Positions 12,301 through 24,100 of a DNA stretch of 64,000 nucleotides are shown here, in pieces. A program made the translations under genes and the position numbers. Where the stretch lies: contig NC_088306.1 in assembly GCF_032854445.1 (NCBI RefSeq), positions 19,129,764 through 19,193,763 of the forward strand, read 5' to 3'. Origin of the DNA: Liolophura sinensis. Lineage: Eukaryota; Mollusca; Polyplacophora; Chitonida; Chitonidae. Below the pieces are notes generated by a model. It worked only from the letters and a program-made list of their open reading frames with translations, was not told the origin of the DNA and did not search any database. The stretch's first letter is position 1. Every line of letters starts with the position of its first letter.

Positions 12301-13157
12301 GGCCGGTCCACAAATAAAGCTACATGTATATATCTTGATTTTGGAGTGCCGGGCACATCAATACTTGATGTCATACACTGGGCTCTCAATGCTAGCTCTG
12401 GGTATGCTCGCCTGCCCACCCACTGCTAACCACCATAGGCAAAACCCTGAAGGATCAATGTTTGTCACTGTATTTTCTTGTCACTGTAATAAACTTTTAC
12501 CTGTGCAAAAATGTGTTGGTTTTATTTAATCTTACCAGTATTTGTGTTGGCAGATTATGCAGCCATTTGGTCAATGTTGCTGCGATTCAAAACGAGACCT
12601 GCTGTAGTAACGTAACTTCTACTTGAGTTTTTGGAGGGCTGACCAGACATGGAACTAAACTGTTGATCTCTTGCTTATGGGGCAGACATGCTGCCATTCT
12701 TATTTTAGGGTAGATCAAATAAGTACCTATCACAAACTATCAGCCTTGTATGTGCATGTTTTACTGTTCTACATCAGTAATAAAGTTACTAAAATTTATA
12801 AAACCTGACAACTTTTTTCAAACTTTAGAATAAATGAAACAATATAAATAATACAATTACGAGTCTGATATTTACCGAGAGGCCATAATTAAAGCTTTTC
12901 TTGATAAATAAAAAAAAATCTGATTTGATTACCGAATGTGTATTTATTGCCCCAAACCTCAGGTAAAGCCTCTTTAAAATGCAGCCCCAAAGCTGAACTA
13001 CGCTGATTAGTATCCGTAATCATGACATTTTAACAATTTTATTGCACGCTACCTCCAAAGCATACAGCAAAAAACTTACGGCAATCACTGCCCCTTCTTC
13101 AGTAAGGACTAGATATCCAAGGGAATCCTGTATTCTCTCTAGCCCCTGGGTAGCCAT
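6301..13157 (-). CDS. LAMTOR4: LAMTOR4, late endosomal/lysosomal adaptor of the Ragulator complex (whole locus, 3 coding exons)
   Basis: Small roadblock-fold subunit of Ragulator. In animals this complex anchors Rag GTPases on the lysosome surface for mTORC1 activation and binds BORC. Three exons join with consistent phases: 13157-13080 (78 nt, phase 0), 10482-10368 (115 nt, leaves one base) and 6398-6301 (98 nt with stop). They give 96 residues; the human protein has 99. Recognition rests on the N-terminal run TQGLERI...LGYLVL (residues 3-18), GGDLENDE at 28-35 and FKRVSVV at 60-66, each close to the vertebrate protein, and on a YxxKRPY segment near the C-terminus. An acceptor-like site at 13175 implies a further 5' non-coding exon towards UVRAG. 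Intron 2 (6399-10367) is mostly an exon-derived minisatellite. No clear poly(A) signal was seen just past the stop. Confidence 0.96.
6399..9935. repeat. 67-bp minisatellite, ~53 units, derived from the LAMTOR4 exon 3 splice acceptor
   Basis: Strict 67-bp period measured on 'gtggtt' (6355, 6422, 6489). Read on the minus strand, each unit is about 19 nt of intron end ('gttttatgtttcag') plus about 48 nt matching the start of LAMTOR4 exon 3. Subtypes differ at the acceptor (CAG, TAG or TTG) and at 'tgtgag' versus 'tgtggg'. A 134-bp dimer is repeated at 7209-7342 and 7343-7476, which shows higher-order duplication. Units beyond about 9200 are more degraded. Confidence 0.95.
10096..10259 (-). mobile_element. 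SINE family 1, 5'-truncated
   Basis: The plus strand shows a TTTA-repeat tail, 'actcaagaatttttcactta' and 'cagcattatggtgggagg', then family body sequence. The tRNA-like head is missing. It lies in LAMTOR4 intron 2. Confidence 0.85.
10368..10482 (-). CDS. LAMTOR4: LAMTOR4 coding exon 2
   Basis: Acceptor 'gttattttag' precedes TCT GGC GGT; the donor is 'gtcag|gtaaga'. The exon encodes SGGDLENDERRANYF to TFKRVS and leaves one base (G) that completes a Val codon with exon 3. Confidence 0.95.
10556..10725 (-). mobile_element. SINE family 1, old truncated copy
   Basis: Diverged match to the family body ('cagcattatgatgggaagaa', 'catctgcagattggtgacag') behind a TTTATT-type tail. It lies in LAMTOR4 intron 1. 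Confidence 0.7.
10768..10915 (-). mobile_element. SINE family 1, 5'-truncated
   Basis: Clear match to the family tail and body, with 'attggtgttttacgcc' and 'cggccagcattatggtggg'. The head is absent. Confidence 0.85.
11035..11600 (-). mobile_element. SINE family 3 copy with a nested SINE family 1
   Basis: The outer parts (about 11035-11165 and 11351-11600) match the element at 15737-16100: 'ggcgagtccatg', 'ccactgaagtat', 'actgggccaaccagtc'. The inner part 11169-11350 is a minus-strand SINE family 1 with its tRNA-like head. The order shows family 1 inserted into an existing family 3 copy. Confidence 0.7.
11169..11350 (-). mobile_element. SINE family 1, nested
   Basis: Body landmarks 'gagcccgggggaaaccca' and 'atccgcaggttgctg', then a head with 'gacttgaactcacagccact' on the plus strand. 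The tail side is degraded. Confidence 0.75.
11969..12315 (-). mobile_element. SINE family 2 (tRNA-derived), full length
   Basis: On the minus strand it starts with a tRNA-like head ('gatagcacagttggtagagc' box A region; 'ggtagatccaggatc' box B region; 12230-12310). It ends with 'acgttaaaccccaagcactc' and an ACTC-repeat tail at 11969-11985. It lies in LAMTOR4 intron 1. Confidence 0.85.
12316..13079. other. LAMTOR4 intron 1 remainder
   Basis: AT-rich intron sequence between the SINE and coding exon 1. No other feature was recognised. Confidence 0.5.
13080..13157 (-). CDS. LAMTOR4: LAMTOR4 coding exon 1
   Basis: Starts MATQGLERIQDSLGYLVL and ends with GCC before the donor GTAAGT (minus strand). 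The 26 codons end in phase 0. The start ATG has a good context (accATGG). The exon probably begins at 13174, after 'ttatttcccag', so the ATG is not in the first exon of the transcript. Confidence 0.95.
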
Positions 13158-13822
13158 GGTAACTTGGATTTATTCTGGGAAATAAAACAGAGAACAAGTA
13201 CCCTGATTAAGTTGTACCCCAGTAACTCTACTTCAGTCAAGTCTTACCCAACTTGTCAAGCCATAAATTTAAATAGCCATAATTTACCTTGACCGCACAC
13301 TTCTGTGTGTTGACTGTTGCTTTACATCTTGCAGCTTTCTGCTCAAGAATATTTCACTTAAAGCACGAGCTACGACTGTGCTAATGAACAATGTTTTTGT
13401 TTTTTCCCCTAATACCTTTAATTTCTGTACACAGTATGTCAGAAGAGCTGGTGATTATGTTAAGATTATTGCCCTGTAGGGCCTTCCTACTCACTGAGCC
13501 AAAGAAGTTTTAGTGCTTGGAGATTTATTTACCTGGTAGGGCCTACAATAAATTTGGTCTTGTGATCTATTATTTTCGACTAGTTCCATAATTAAATTAG
13601 CAATTTTAAAGAATATAAAATAAATCGAATCTGAATAAAGTCAAATCAATTCTTGAACTGTTCACTCAAGAACGGTTGCACTTCTAATACTATTACTAAT
13701 ATTTGTGGAATAGAATGTCAAGATTTGAGAATAGCATGTGTCTTGCAGAAAAAATCGTGTCAGTCGAGTCTATTCCACAAAGTTGTAATCACCTAACGTC
13801 TACAGGATATTATGGCAACAAC

Positions 13823-13828
13823 CACGTG
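13823..13828. promoter_or_regulatory. CACGTG E-box
   Basis: Palindromic bHLH-type site within 'accacgtgtg', in the space between the two head-to-head genes. Confidence 0.5.
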
Positions 13829-14110
13829 TGTTGATAACGCCACTCAGATCACATCATCCCTCCACCACATCTGCTGAGGTGTTCACGTCAACATCACAAG
13901 CTTCGTCTGCAAAAAGTCATGTGAATAGGCCAAAATCTCGAATTCTCACGCGATATCTCGATGATACATTAAACAAATTCGACCGTTTTTTGTCACTCCT
14001 AACTCTGATTTCGTATTTGATGACTTATTTCTTTCATCAGTCTAGCGCATCAAATTATCAGTTCTCCGCAGATAGGTTTAAGAAATGGAAAAAAGTCAAA
14101 TAATGCATTG

Positions 14111-14120
14111 GTCACGTGAT
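14111..14120. promoter_or_regulatory. CLEAR-like E-box GTCACGTGAT
   Basis: Nine of ten bases match the CLEAR consensus GTCACGTGAC recognised by TFEB/TFE3/MITF factors. It lies about 160 bp upstream of the UVRAG ATG and in the likely 5' region of LAMTOR4. Both genes act at the lysosome/autophagosome, which fits, but binding is not shown. Confidence 0.6.
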
Positions 14121-14281
14121 ATTGACGAGACGATACATTTCCTGAAAATGGTGGATGGAGCCAATGCAAGGGGTCAACCCCCCTTTTACTATAGGATGTA
14201 TTCTTTAAATTCTTTGTTTGACTTCACGCATTCGGCGCACGGCAATATTTAGGCCTCACAGCAAGTATAATTTCTGCAACG

Positions 14282-14338
14282 ATGGCAAGTCCAGACAAAG
14301 CTATCCCTTTGAATCCGTTCGATCTTCCTACCCAACAG
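14282..14338 (+). CDS. UVRAG: UVRAG exon 1 (coding part)
   Basis: ATG in context 'acgATGG'; 19 codons from MASPDKAIP to DLPTQQ, phase 0, then 'cag|gtttgc'. The end matches the vertebrate LPSQQ preceding RRLRH. Confidence 0.93.
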
Positions 14339-17300
14339 GTTTGCGCCCCGTGCTCAGAGTTCGTCTTAGTGTTGTTATTGTTGTTAATTCTGACACTTGA
14401 CTGTTTTTCAGCTTTTGTATAACTGGTCATTCTTGGTGACTGGAGTGTCTTTTGGTGGCAAGTAATTTAATCCCGCAAAAAAGACATATAATGAAGGACT
14501 AACCGTCTTACTCATTTGAGCTTAGGGACAGCTGATAGATCTGCACATTGATCCCTGCTTCGTATACATGGTACAGTGATCAGCTGTTAAGCGGGTGTGT
14601 CCAGTGCGGAATTGGAACCATATGCATGTAGCGAAGGGTACAATTTCTCAAGCCCAGATCCCCACTTAACCGTGTCCATTACTACAAAAGCAGATGACAG
14701 TTTGCAGTGTGCTAATGACATGTCATACGTTAGTAAGCCCAACCGGTCGGTCATGGATTGTGCGTTTCCCCCGGGCACTGCCCGGTTTCCTCCCACCATA
14801 ATGCTGAACGCCATCGCATAAGTGAAATATTCCTGAGTACGGCGAAAACACCAATCAAATAAGTAAATAAATAAAAAAAAACCAATCGGCATTTCTGGGG
14901 TCTCAGATGTTCACGCAGATTTAGCCAAGACAGAATGGGGGCTCTCGCAGACTACCCCAGCCAAGAGAAGTAATTTTACGTTTAGTGCCAACAGCGTCTT
15001 CGAGTCGACAGACACTTGTGCATTCCATCAAGTAACTACCGTCAAATAATCTGACCTCCTTTATCTATATTAGGTTGGGAGAGAACTCGTGAGAACCCTG
15101 AAATGCCAGTTGGGCTTATTGAAGTGAACACTGCAGAGTTGTTCATTTAAATACACAAATTTAAGAGGCAGCCTAAAAGGTGACTGACCGTCAGTTGATA
15201 GCGTGTGAGTTTGTGGTGTAAGTCTTGGTAAAATCAGTTTAAAAGATCTTGTATGTAGATTGACGGGTCTTGTCCTTACATAGATATACCTTATGTGTCA
15301 GAATTGGACAACTGTTTGCCAAGAAATCACCAAATTTTTAAATACGGCGAGTAGTGTTACGTTAGCATAGGGCGGTGTAAATGCCAACTAGATGACAATT
15401 AACATGCATCAGCAGTGTTTAGAAATTCTTGTCCAGTTTTGATGTACTGGTATAATATATGTATAGACAGAACAAACACATGATAAAAGCTGTTGTATAA
15501 CAGTTTTCCCAGCCCTTAGGCGCCAAATTAATAGGCTGTCAGCATTGTGGGTTAACCATCTTTGTTTCCAGATGCATTTGCCTCCAGATATCCACTTACA
15601 TGTTGTTCCTTTCCCTTCCGGGAGGAAATCAGTGACTCCACAGTCTCCACTGAGTCTTTGGTCAGTATGGTGGCCTGTTTTGTCTTTGCAACTTTGGGAT
15701 TCGAGATGATATGACTTGTCCGGTGGCCATTGAATGAGTGAATGAATGAATGCTTGGGGTTTAATGTCGTATTTGACAATTTTTCATTCATATGGCAATG
15801 ATACGTCATTTGGTCTGGGGACATATGCAATGTTTTCTTGTGACCAGGCGAGTCCATGACACTGAAATGTTTCTACCACTGAAGTATGATTTTGAAGACC
15901 CCATACATGATGCCCACTCAGTCACATTATACTGACATCAGGCCTACCAGTCAGGTTTCCATGCTCTAATCTCTCAGTATGCCGAGCACCAAGCACAGCA
16001 ACAACAAGTACCATTTTTAAAGTCTTTGGTCTGACTCAAGCTGGGTTTAATCCAGAGTCTCCTGATTTCACTAACGATTAGGCCACCGAAGTGGTCTGTT
16101 GGCCATGTAATTAGCCACCAGTGGAAGGTACATAAGGGCTGTACTTTTGATGGAGCTCATTTCTTATTCTGAATTATACACCCTGGAATTGTTTACTTGT
16201 AGAGACGACTGCGCCATTTCAAGTCTCTGGCCGTGAGGAACCTGGTATGTAAAGGTTACATGGGAAGAGATGTGGTCAAACTACAGACTTACTTCACTCT
16301 ACACAGAGATGTTGAATCAAGAGGTGAGTTGTTTCCTCCCACCATAATGCTGGCTGCCGTTGTATAAGTGAAATATTCTTGAACACGGCTTGAAACTGCA
16401 ATGATAGAAATAAGGCAAGAGGTGGGTCCATGATGTCATGATATGGTACAAAATTACATGTGGTAAAATATATACAGTATGTCTGAAACATAAATGTGTA
16501 GTGCCCTAAATGACTTGAAATTTCGCTCAAAAAAGTGCATTTTTAGAGGCAAATAAATGTCACAAAATATTTTTTTGGGGGGCTGAAACTTACAATTTTC
16601 CAGTAGAATATCACCCCATGTTCCAACCAAACATCAGAAAACCTTTCTAAACTCAGTAGAACTCTTAGAATCCGGAGAAATAAGCAAGTTAAGTCATGGA
16701 CAAAATTTATGGTCATTTAGGGTATTGAAGAATAATTATTCACCTTAGACAAGACACATACTTGCCCAGAGTGTATAAAAGACACAAGAAGAAACGTCTG
16801 CAGATACGAGGAGGTGCTTAGCCAGAGACCTGATTATATCAGTACCAAGTTTGTTTTTGCAGAGAAACTGTCAACATGTCAACATGTGACATTTCAGCAT
16901 ATAACAGTGAACATTATTGCACAGAATGGAAATGCAGCATTTTGGCACATCATTATTGTCATCAATCCGAAGTCCATCCTCTCATGGGGGCCTCCGTGGC
17001 TCAGTTAGTTAGCGCGCTAGCACAGCTTAATGACCCAGGAGTCTCTCACCAATGCGGTTGTTGTGAGTTCAAGTCCAGCTCATGCTGGCTTCCTCTCCGG
17101 TCGTAAATGGGAAGGTCTGTCAGAAACTGTGGGTTTCCCCCGGGCTCTGCCCGGTTTCCTCCCACCTTATCTGGTCACCGTCGTATAAGTGAAATATTCT
17201 TGAGTACGGCGTAAAACACCAATCAAATAAATAAATAAATAAATAAATCCATCCTCTCATGATAACAGCAATGGTACACAGTGTTCATTTGGCAAGGTCA

Positions 17301-20300
17301 CTGTCCCTTCTATGCTTTGAAGGCAAAGTAAACACTAAAATGAAGTATATATCAGATAAAAGACCATCACACACTGTCCAGGAAAGTATTTTGATTTATT
17401 TATTTAGAATTCTTCCAGCCAAGTAATTTAAAATGGTTTTAGAAGGTGAGATTCTGTGGCAGTCTGTACCGACTGAGATTTTATATGTGACGTCATATCC
17501 ATATTCTCTGCTGGAAATAGTTTGTTTCATGGTCCATTCGGCTAATGCCTTCTTAGCTTTTTATGATATGCATTTAGAATGATGAAGTCCCGCAGTCTGC
17601 TTGTTAAGTGATAAAAACCTCATGTGACGTCTATTGCCCCAATATGGTCAGAAAAGACTACCATAGAATCCCACCTTTCGTATGCATTTTACTGGGTTGA
17701 AGACTATTTTTGTGGACAGTGTTTAATAGTCTGTCGTCTGACATATATATATACCACGTATGTGAGTGGGATACATGTAAGTTCCTGCATTTAAGTAGCA
17801 ATATGTATTTATATGTAAAAGTAGAGTATGTTAGCAAATTTTATTTAACAAGAGACTGCTAATACTAAGTTTGTCTGCACGCTTACATTTGAATGAAGTA
17901 AATGTTAAATTTCTCTATACATGGTTCCGTAGTTAAGATGCCATGTTTTTATTAACTCATGTATGTGTGTGTGTTCATGTATGTTTGCTTTTTATGTTCA
18001 TTGCAGCATTCTACACCAGTGAGAAGATTATTGGCTCCTTGGTAAGTTTTTACTTCACAGATAACATGTGTAGAAATGAATAATGTCGATATAATAAAAG
18101 TGGGTTTTAAATCAATGAAGCATCCCCCATTTTAATCTGATTAGTGTATGAATTAATCTACTGTTTGCGTGAAGTGAGTTATGTTTGTGTATTTTAGTAC
18201 ATAATTTTACTTATTTTACTTGTATTGATTATAGTTTACCTGCTGATTAATTCTTTTGACAGTAATGCAGATCATAAAAATCAAAATTCTAGCAATTCAC
18301 TTGAGAGATCTTGTTGGTATCCAGTGTTAGCCGGTTAGGCTGCAGCAATAGGTTAGGATTTTTGTTAGATACCTACAGAGACCTGTGTTTACTCTGACTA
18401 TAGGTTTAGCCAGCTACATGGTTTCATCTACCTTTCTAAGAGGATAGGTAAAGTAGAACAGTAGTGCTATTTGAGCTCCCTGTTTCATACACTTTTCATA
18501 CCCATGTTTAAGGGCTCTGCCGGGTTTCCCCCCACCCACAAAGCTGAACACTATTCTATAAATGAAATATTTTTCAGTACGACAAGAAAGCAGATTCTAT
18601 ATAAAAAGAAAATGCTTGATGAAAAGAACAAGGTTCAATAGTTGAGGTCATTTTATTGCCAACTTTATTCAGTGTCGTCACAGATTTATGATTGACCCTG
18701 TCTGTTTTATTAAATTACCTTTAATCATGATTGTTGGCATGTATTTCAGAACCCCAGCTGGCAAAGCTTTGACCTTTCTAGATTGGGTGAAGAAGTTGAT
18801 ATGGCTGCAAAGTGTATCCTTTCTGTTGTGTATAGGAATCGTATTTGGTCTCATTTTTCTCTCAGGTTCTGTTAGGTATCTTATATCCCTGAATCCAACT
18901 GCCTTTTAAGTAAGAAGTAGACAATTACAAAAACAAATTGTGAACCAGTAAAATATGAGTTTATATGGGCTGTTTTATCGGATGTTTACATTTTGGTTTT
19001 AGTGTAGTGTGAATTTTAACTTTTGACACTGGTGATGGTGTCCCTTCTGCAAGATTCAAACACATTTTTTGATGATGATGTGTCTCATCTACGTGATTTG
19101 GACACATTGTTTGATGATTGGGTGTCTCATCTACCTGATTTGGACACATTGTTTGATGATTGGGTGTCTGATCCGGCGCATTCAGACACATTGTTTGATG
19201 ATCTGGTGCCTCATCTACCTGATTTGGACACATTGTTTGATGATGGGGTTTCTCATCTCCTGGAATTGTACATTTTCTTTGATGATGGGATGTCTCATAC
19301 TCCGGACTTGGACACATTGTTTGATGATGGTGTGCCTCATCCACCTGATTTGGACACATTGTTTAATGATTGGGTGTCTCATCTGGCGCATTCAGACACA
19401 TTGTTTGATGATCTGGTGCCTCATCTACCTGATTTGGACACATTGTTTGATGTTGGGATGTCTCATCTTCCGGATTTGGACACATTGTATAGTGTTGGGA
19501 TGTCTCATCTTCCGGATTTGGACACATTGTATAATGTTGGGATGTCTCATCTTCCGCATTTGGACACACTGTATAATGTTGGGATGTCTCATCTTCAGGA
19601 TTTGGACACATTGTATAATGTTGGGATGTCTCATCTTCCGCATTTGGACACATCGTATAATGTTGGGATGTCTCATCTTCAGGATTTGGACACATTGTAT
19701 AATGTTGGGGTGTCTCATCTTCCGGATTAGGACATTTCGTTTAATAATGGGGTGTCTCATCCTCTAGACTCCGACACATTGGTTTGATGATGCAATGTCT
19801 CATCTACCAGATTTGGACACATTGTGTGACGATGTGAAATAAGTCTCATAAGTCAAATAAATAAATGAACAGATCCTTGACAGTGGCACAGTTGTTGTTG
19901 TACGGGTGTGGGGAGGCCATGACAAGAAGTTTCGTCTGTTGTTAGAGTGGCAGGTACACTTCTCTGGTCTCGTTTTCCTCACAGAAAAGGTGAGTGTTTG
20001 ATTTGGCTAGTTTAGTACCTGCTTGTGATGCCATCATTGCCAATTTGATATTACCATTGCTAATTTGGCATGTACATTACAAAATTTTCAAACTCTGAAC
20101 ACTGTACTTCCTGGGTTACTAAGCGTAATCTGGCAGGTATCTAATTCTGACGATCAGTTTTGAAGGAAATTAAAGGACTGACATACACATGCATGCATTA
20201 TGATACTTACATAAATATATGCATGCATACATGTATACAAACATATTGAGATTCCTTCTGTGTGGGAAGGTCTGCCAGCAACCTGTGGCTGTTTGTGGAT

Positions 20301-21075
20301 TTCCCCGGACTCTGCCGAGTTTCCTCCCACCATAATGCTGACCGGTGTCGTATAAGTGAAATATTCTTGAGTACGGCGTAAAACACCAGTCAGATAAATA
20401 AATAAATCTGTCATTCATGTAGCTTGATTTGTACACAAAAACCTTTATGATAATGAAAGCATGATGCTATTTGTAAAATGTTTATGCATTTACTTCAACT
20501 TCCTTATCTATAATTAAAGCTGTTGAAGAAATAAATAATTTCTACTAGTGTGACATGTAACTCCAGTTTAGTAAATGAATAAATCACTGCAGTTGCAGAA
20601 GGATGGAATGAAGTTTGCTGCCAATTCACTTGTGTTTGGACTCTTTGAGAAATACTTCACGATGCTATCTGAGTCCAGAAGACTACAACAGGTAACTGAA
20701 TGTAATGTTCTGATTTAAAGTGAAGGAGTATCGCTAAAATACATAAGCCTCATTGGAAACAGGCTTGAAAACTTTGTATGAAACTGTCCTCATTTTTTTC
20801 TTTTTTAATTTTTTTCTGATGAGCGGGGGCCTCCGTGGCTCAGTCGGTTAAAGCGCTAGCGCAGCGTAATGACCCAGGAGTCTCTCACCAATGCGGTCGC
20901 TGTGAGTTCAAGTCCAGCTCATGCTGGCTTCCTCTCCGGCCGTACGTGAGAAGGTCTGTCAGCAACCTGCGGATGGTCGTGGGTTTCCTCCGGGCTCTGT
21001 CCGGTTTCCACCCACCATAATGCTGGCCGCCGTCGTATAAGTGAAATATTCTTGAGTACAGCGTAAAACACCAAT

Positions 21076-21112
<37 letters not shown>

Positions 21113-24100
21113 ATGAGCGACTGATTAAAGTGCAGCCGAATGCTTGAAGTTTATAAGAAATATAGTTTATAAAGAGAACATACAGCATCAAAACCACTCC
21201 AAGTAAAGAAGTAAATAAGATTTTATATTGTGATACAAATGATGCTACTTTTGCTGTAACCTCATTTAAAGGTTTCCTTTTAAAACATTTGTTTGACAGC
21301 GTTAGAGATTGTTGCTTGTGAGGTCAGTAAGAGTGTCTCAATAAAATTTTGGGTGCAGGTGATGGTCTATTGGTTGGAAGCGCTTGTCTTTCATTGGCTG
21401 AAACACTTGAGCTGCGGGTTTAAAACCGGCCTTGGAGAGGTAGTGTGTAGATTTCTCTGCACTCACTGCTTGTGACAGTAAGCATTCAGTGATGATTGTG
21501 AGGCTGTTTGTGCAGTCTGTCTGTTCCATCACACATATGGAAAAGTTTGTCATTAACTTACCAAACTTCCTTGGGCACACCAATTTCTTCCACGCATAAA
21601 ACTCATCACAGTTTTTCTTGTAACTATAAGTGAAAAATACTTGAGAATGCCATGAAGCAATAATCAATCAATCTATCAATCTATCAGTTAATCTTACAAA
21701 TTGCAGCCATCATCTGAGGCGAATAACGAGTCTCGACAACCTTCAATCAGAGTGGATCAGATGACCGTGCACAATTCCTATGGAGTTAGCTCCCTTGCCA
21801 GGTACGTTCCCGATTATCCAGATAACGCATAACTATAGATTCTAGTACATGATACGTGTGTCAGTCTTTGTTTTGAAATTTGCTGTTATTGATCAAAAGT
21901 ATGGATAAATAGAGCAACAGCAATATTTCTGCCATCTTACGCTGGAAGGTTGTTCAACTTACCAGGTTCATTAGAATGATTCACCGTAGAGTAAAATGTT
22001 TGCTGATAAAATGCAAAACATAAATTGACAGTCAAATTAAAGTCAATTTCAACCCTTCTGGACAGAGTAATACTGTAAGTATTCAGAAAACCCATTCTGG
22101 TCCATATAAAAAGAATGTTCATCAGTGTACGCTAGCATCCAGAAATACTTGACAAAAATCAAAAAGATAGGGATTTTAAAGAAATTAAAATCATGAGAAA
22201 AATGAAAAATTATTTAAACCAAAATGCAAATAAAAGCTTCAGAGTGAGGCTCTTTTTTGATAGGCTGGTTGCATTGTGCCTAATAAAAACACCTTATAAG
22301 ATGGCCTTTATATGAGAGTTTTTTTTCATGTTGCATTTTGCTCTAGGATCCACACGGTTCTGCGGGCAATTCGTCAGACTCAGGTCACGGTGAGGAGAGT
22401 CCACAGGTCTATTGAGGACAAGCTTTTGGCCTCTCAGGAAACATCCTCCAAGGTACATGTCCTACTCATTTACAGCTCAGTTTTCCTTTGTTAATTTAAC
22501 CCTTTGATGCAGATAGATCTAATTGGTACTGTTATCACCGAGGGCTCAATCACCTGAGCTTTGTCACTGGTTTCCTCCGCTCTTGAAACTGACCGCCATT
22601 GCGTAAGTGAAAGATTTTTGTGTATGACAGTAAACAAAAAGCAATAATATATAAATATTTATTGACTTGAGATGGTGTTTTGCACCGTACTCAAGAATAT
22701 TTCACTTATACGATGGCGGCCAGCCTTTTGGTGGCAGGAAACCAAGCACAGGCCGGGGGAAACCCACAATCACCCGCTGGTTTCATATATAAGTAAAACT
22801 GTTGTTTAACTTGAAATAACGAAGTTAAATATTGGGTGGTTGTTTACACTGGGCTCAACTTGATTTCCTTATTTAAATGAAAGAATTGGGGCTCTCAGGT
22901 TTTTGCACTTGCGACAGAGAATTGCTTGTTTATGTCCTAGAGTCATCAAGCAGAATTTCTTTCCATGAGTTAGAGTGAAAAGTAAGTCAACTGTGTGCTA
23001 TTTTTGTCCACAAGAAGAAAGAAATCTGTGAGGTATTCAATAACCAGTTTCATCAGAGTTTCCAAATTGTCTTGTCTTTCCAGCTGTCGGAGAGAGAGGA
23101 ATTGTTATTGAAGGTGAATCAGTTGAGAGGAGAGCTCCAGTGGCAAACGACACAGCTTCAGTGTGATAAAGACCGGCATGATCGGCAGAGAAACCTTCTC
23201 AAACTGAGGGGTAAGTTCTCCGCATTGCTTCTCGTAAAGCTTGTTCTGCCTGTCTGGAGAGGGATGGGTGGTAGGTGGGGAATGTATCTGAGCGAGTAAG
23301 GTGCACATGTCCTAACCATGAATTACAAGGGGTGGAGGTTCAATCCTGAGCATGGTCATGGAATTTGTAGATTTTCCTTGTTCTCACTGTTCATGGTCAA
23401 TTGAGAGTGCTACTGAGGCCAGTAACGCAGTCTTAAGTTTGTTGCAAAGCGTTTGTTTTCCGCAAGTACGATGTGCAATTCTGTACGTCATACACAGGAA
23501 AGCTTGGCAGTAACCTAACATGGTTTACCCTGGACTTGCTGGTTTCCCAGACGCCAGGAAAGCTCAGTTCTTCAGTTACGTGGCATATAAAAACATGAAA
23601 GAAGTGTCACTGTTTATCACTTATCACCGAGTTCACAACGCTAGATCACTTTCTCTGTTCACGGGTATGTGGGAGGGTCTTCCAGCAACCTGCGAATGGT
23701 CGTGTGTTTCCTCCGGGCTCAGCAGGCTCTCCTCTCACTATTATGCTGGCCGACGTCATATAAGTGAAATATTCTTGAACTCAGTGTAAAACACCAATCA
23801 AATAAATAAATAAATAAATCTGTTCACAGTTTTAATGCTCCATTTGCCAGAGCAAAATACAACTGCTCACTTCCTGCCAACTTCCCACGACTTTTATGAT
23901 TTTACGTTGGTCTCATAACTCTTCTGTGTTGAAGCTTTTAAAGTAACCATTAAACCAGGAAGTGACTTTTGTCCAGAAGAGCATTTATGAACCCTAAAGT
24001 TTTGTTTACAGCATTTCAGTTTATTAACTTCATAAATAGGTACTGGGTTGGCTGACAGACCTATTACATAGGCTTCATATTAAAATAGGCACTTGGTTGT

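Larger units (their letters stand above)
13175..14281. promoter_or_regulatory. probable bidirectional promoter region between LAMTOR4 and UVRAG
   Basis: The two start codons face away from each other across about 1.1 kb. The acceptor-like site at 13175 suggests a LAMTOR4 5' exon within this stretch. It contains E-boxes at 13823-13828 and 14113-14118 and a YY1-like 'aaaatggtgga' at 14146-14156. No TATA box at a convincing distance was seen. Transcription starts cannot be placed from sequence alone. Confidence 0.6.

Noticed and set aside
16245-16250. Early donor 'gtatgt' in UVRAG exon 2
   Set aside because: Reading through gives the conserved TYFTLH segment and a better donor at 16324 with the correct phase for exon 3.
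19023-19767. Long repetitive ORFs on both strands
   Set aside because: Produced by a 42-bp repeat whose period is a multiple of three; it lies within UVRAG intron 4.
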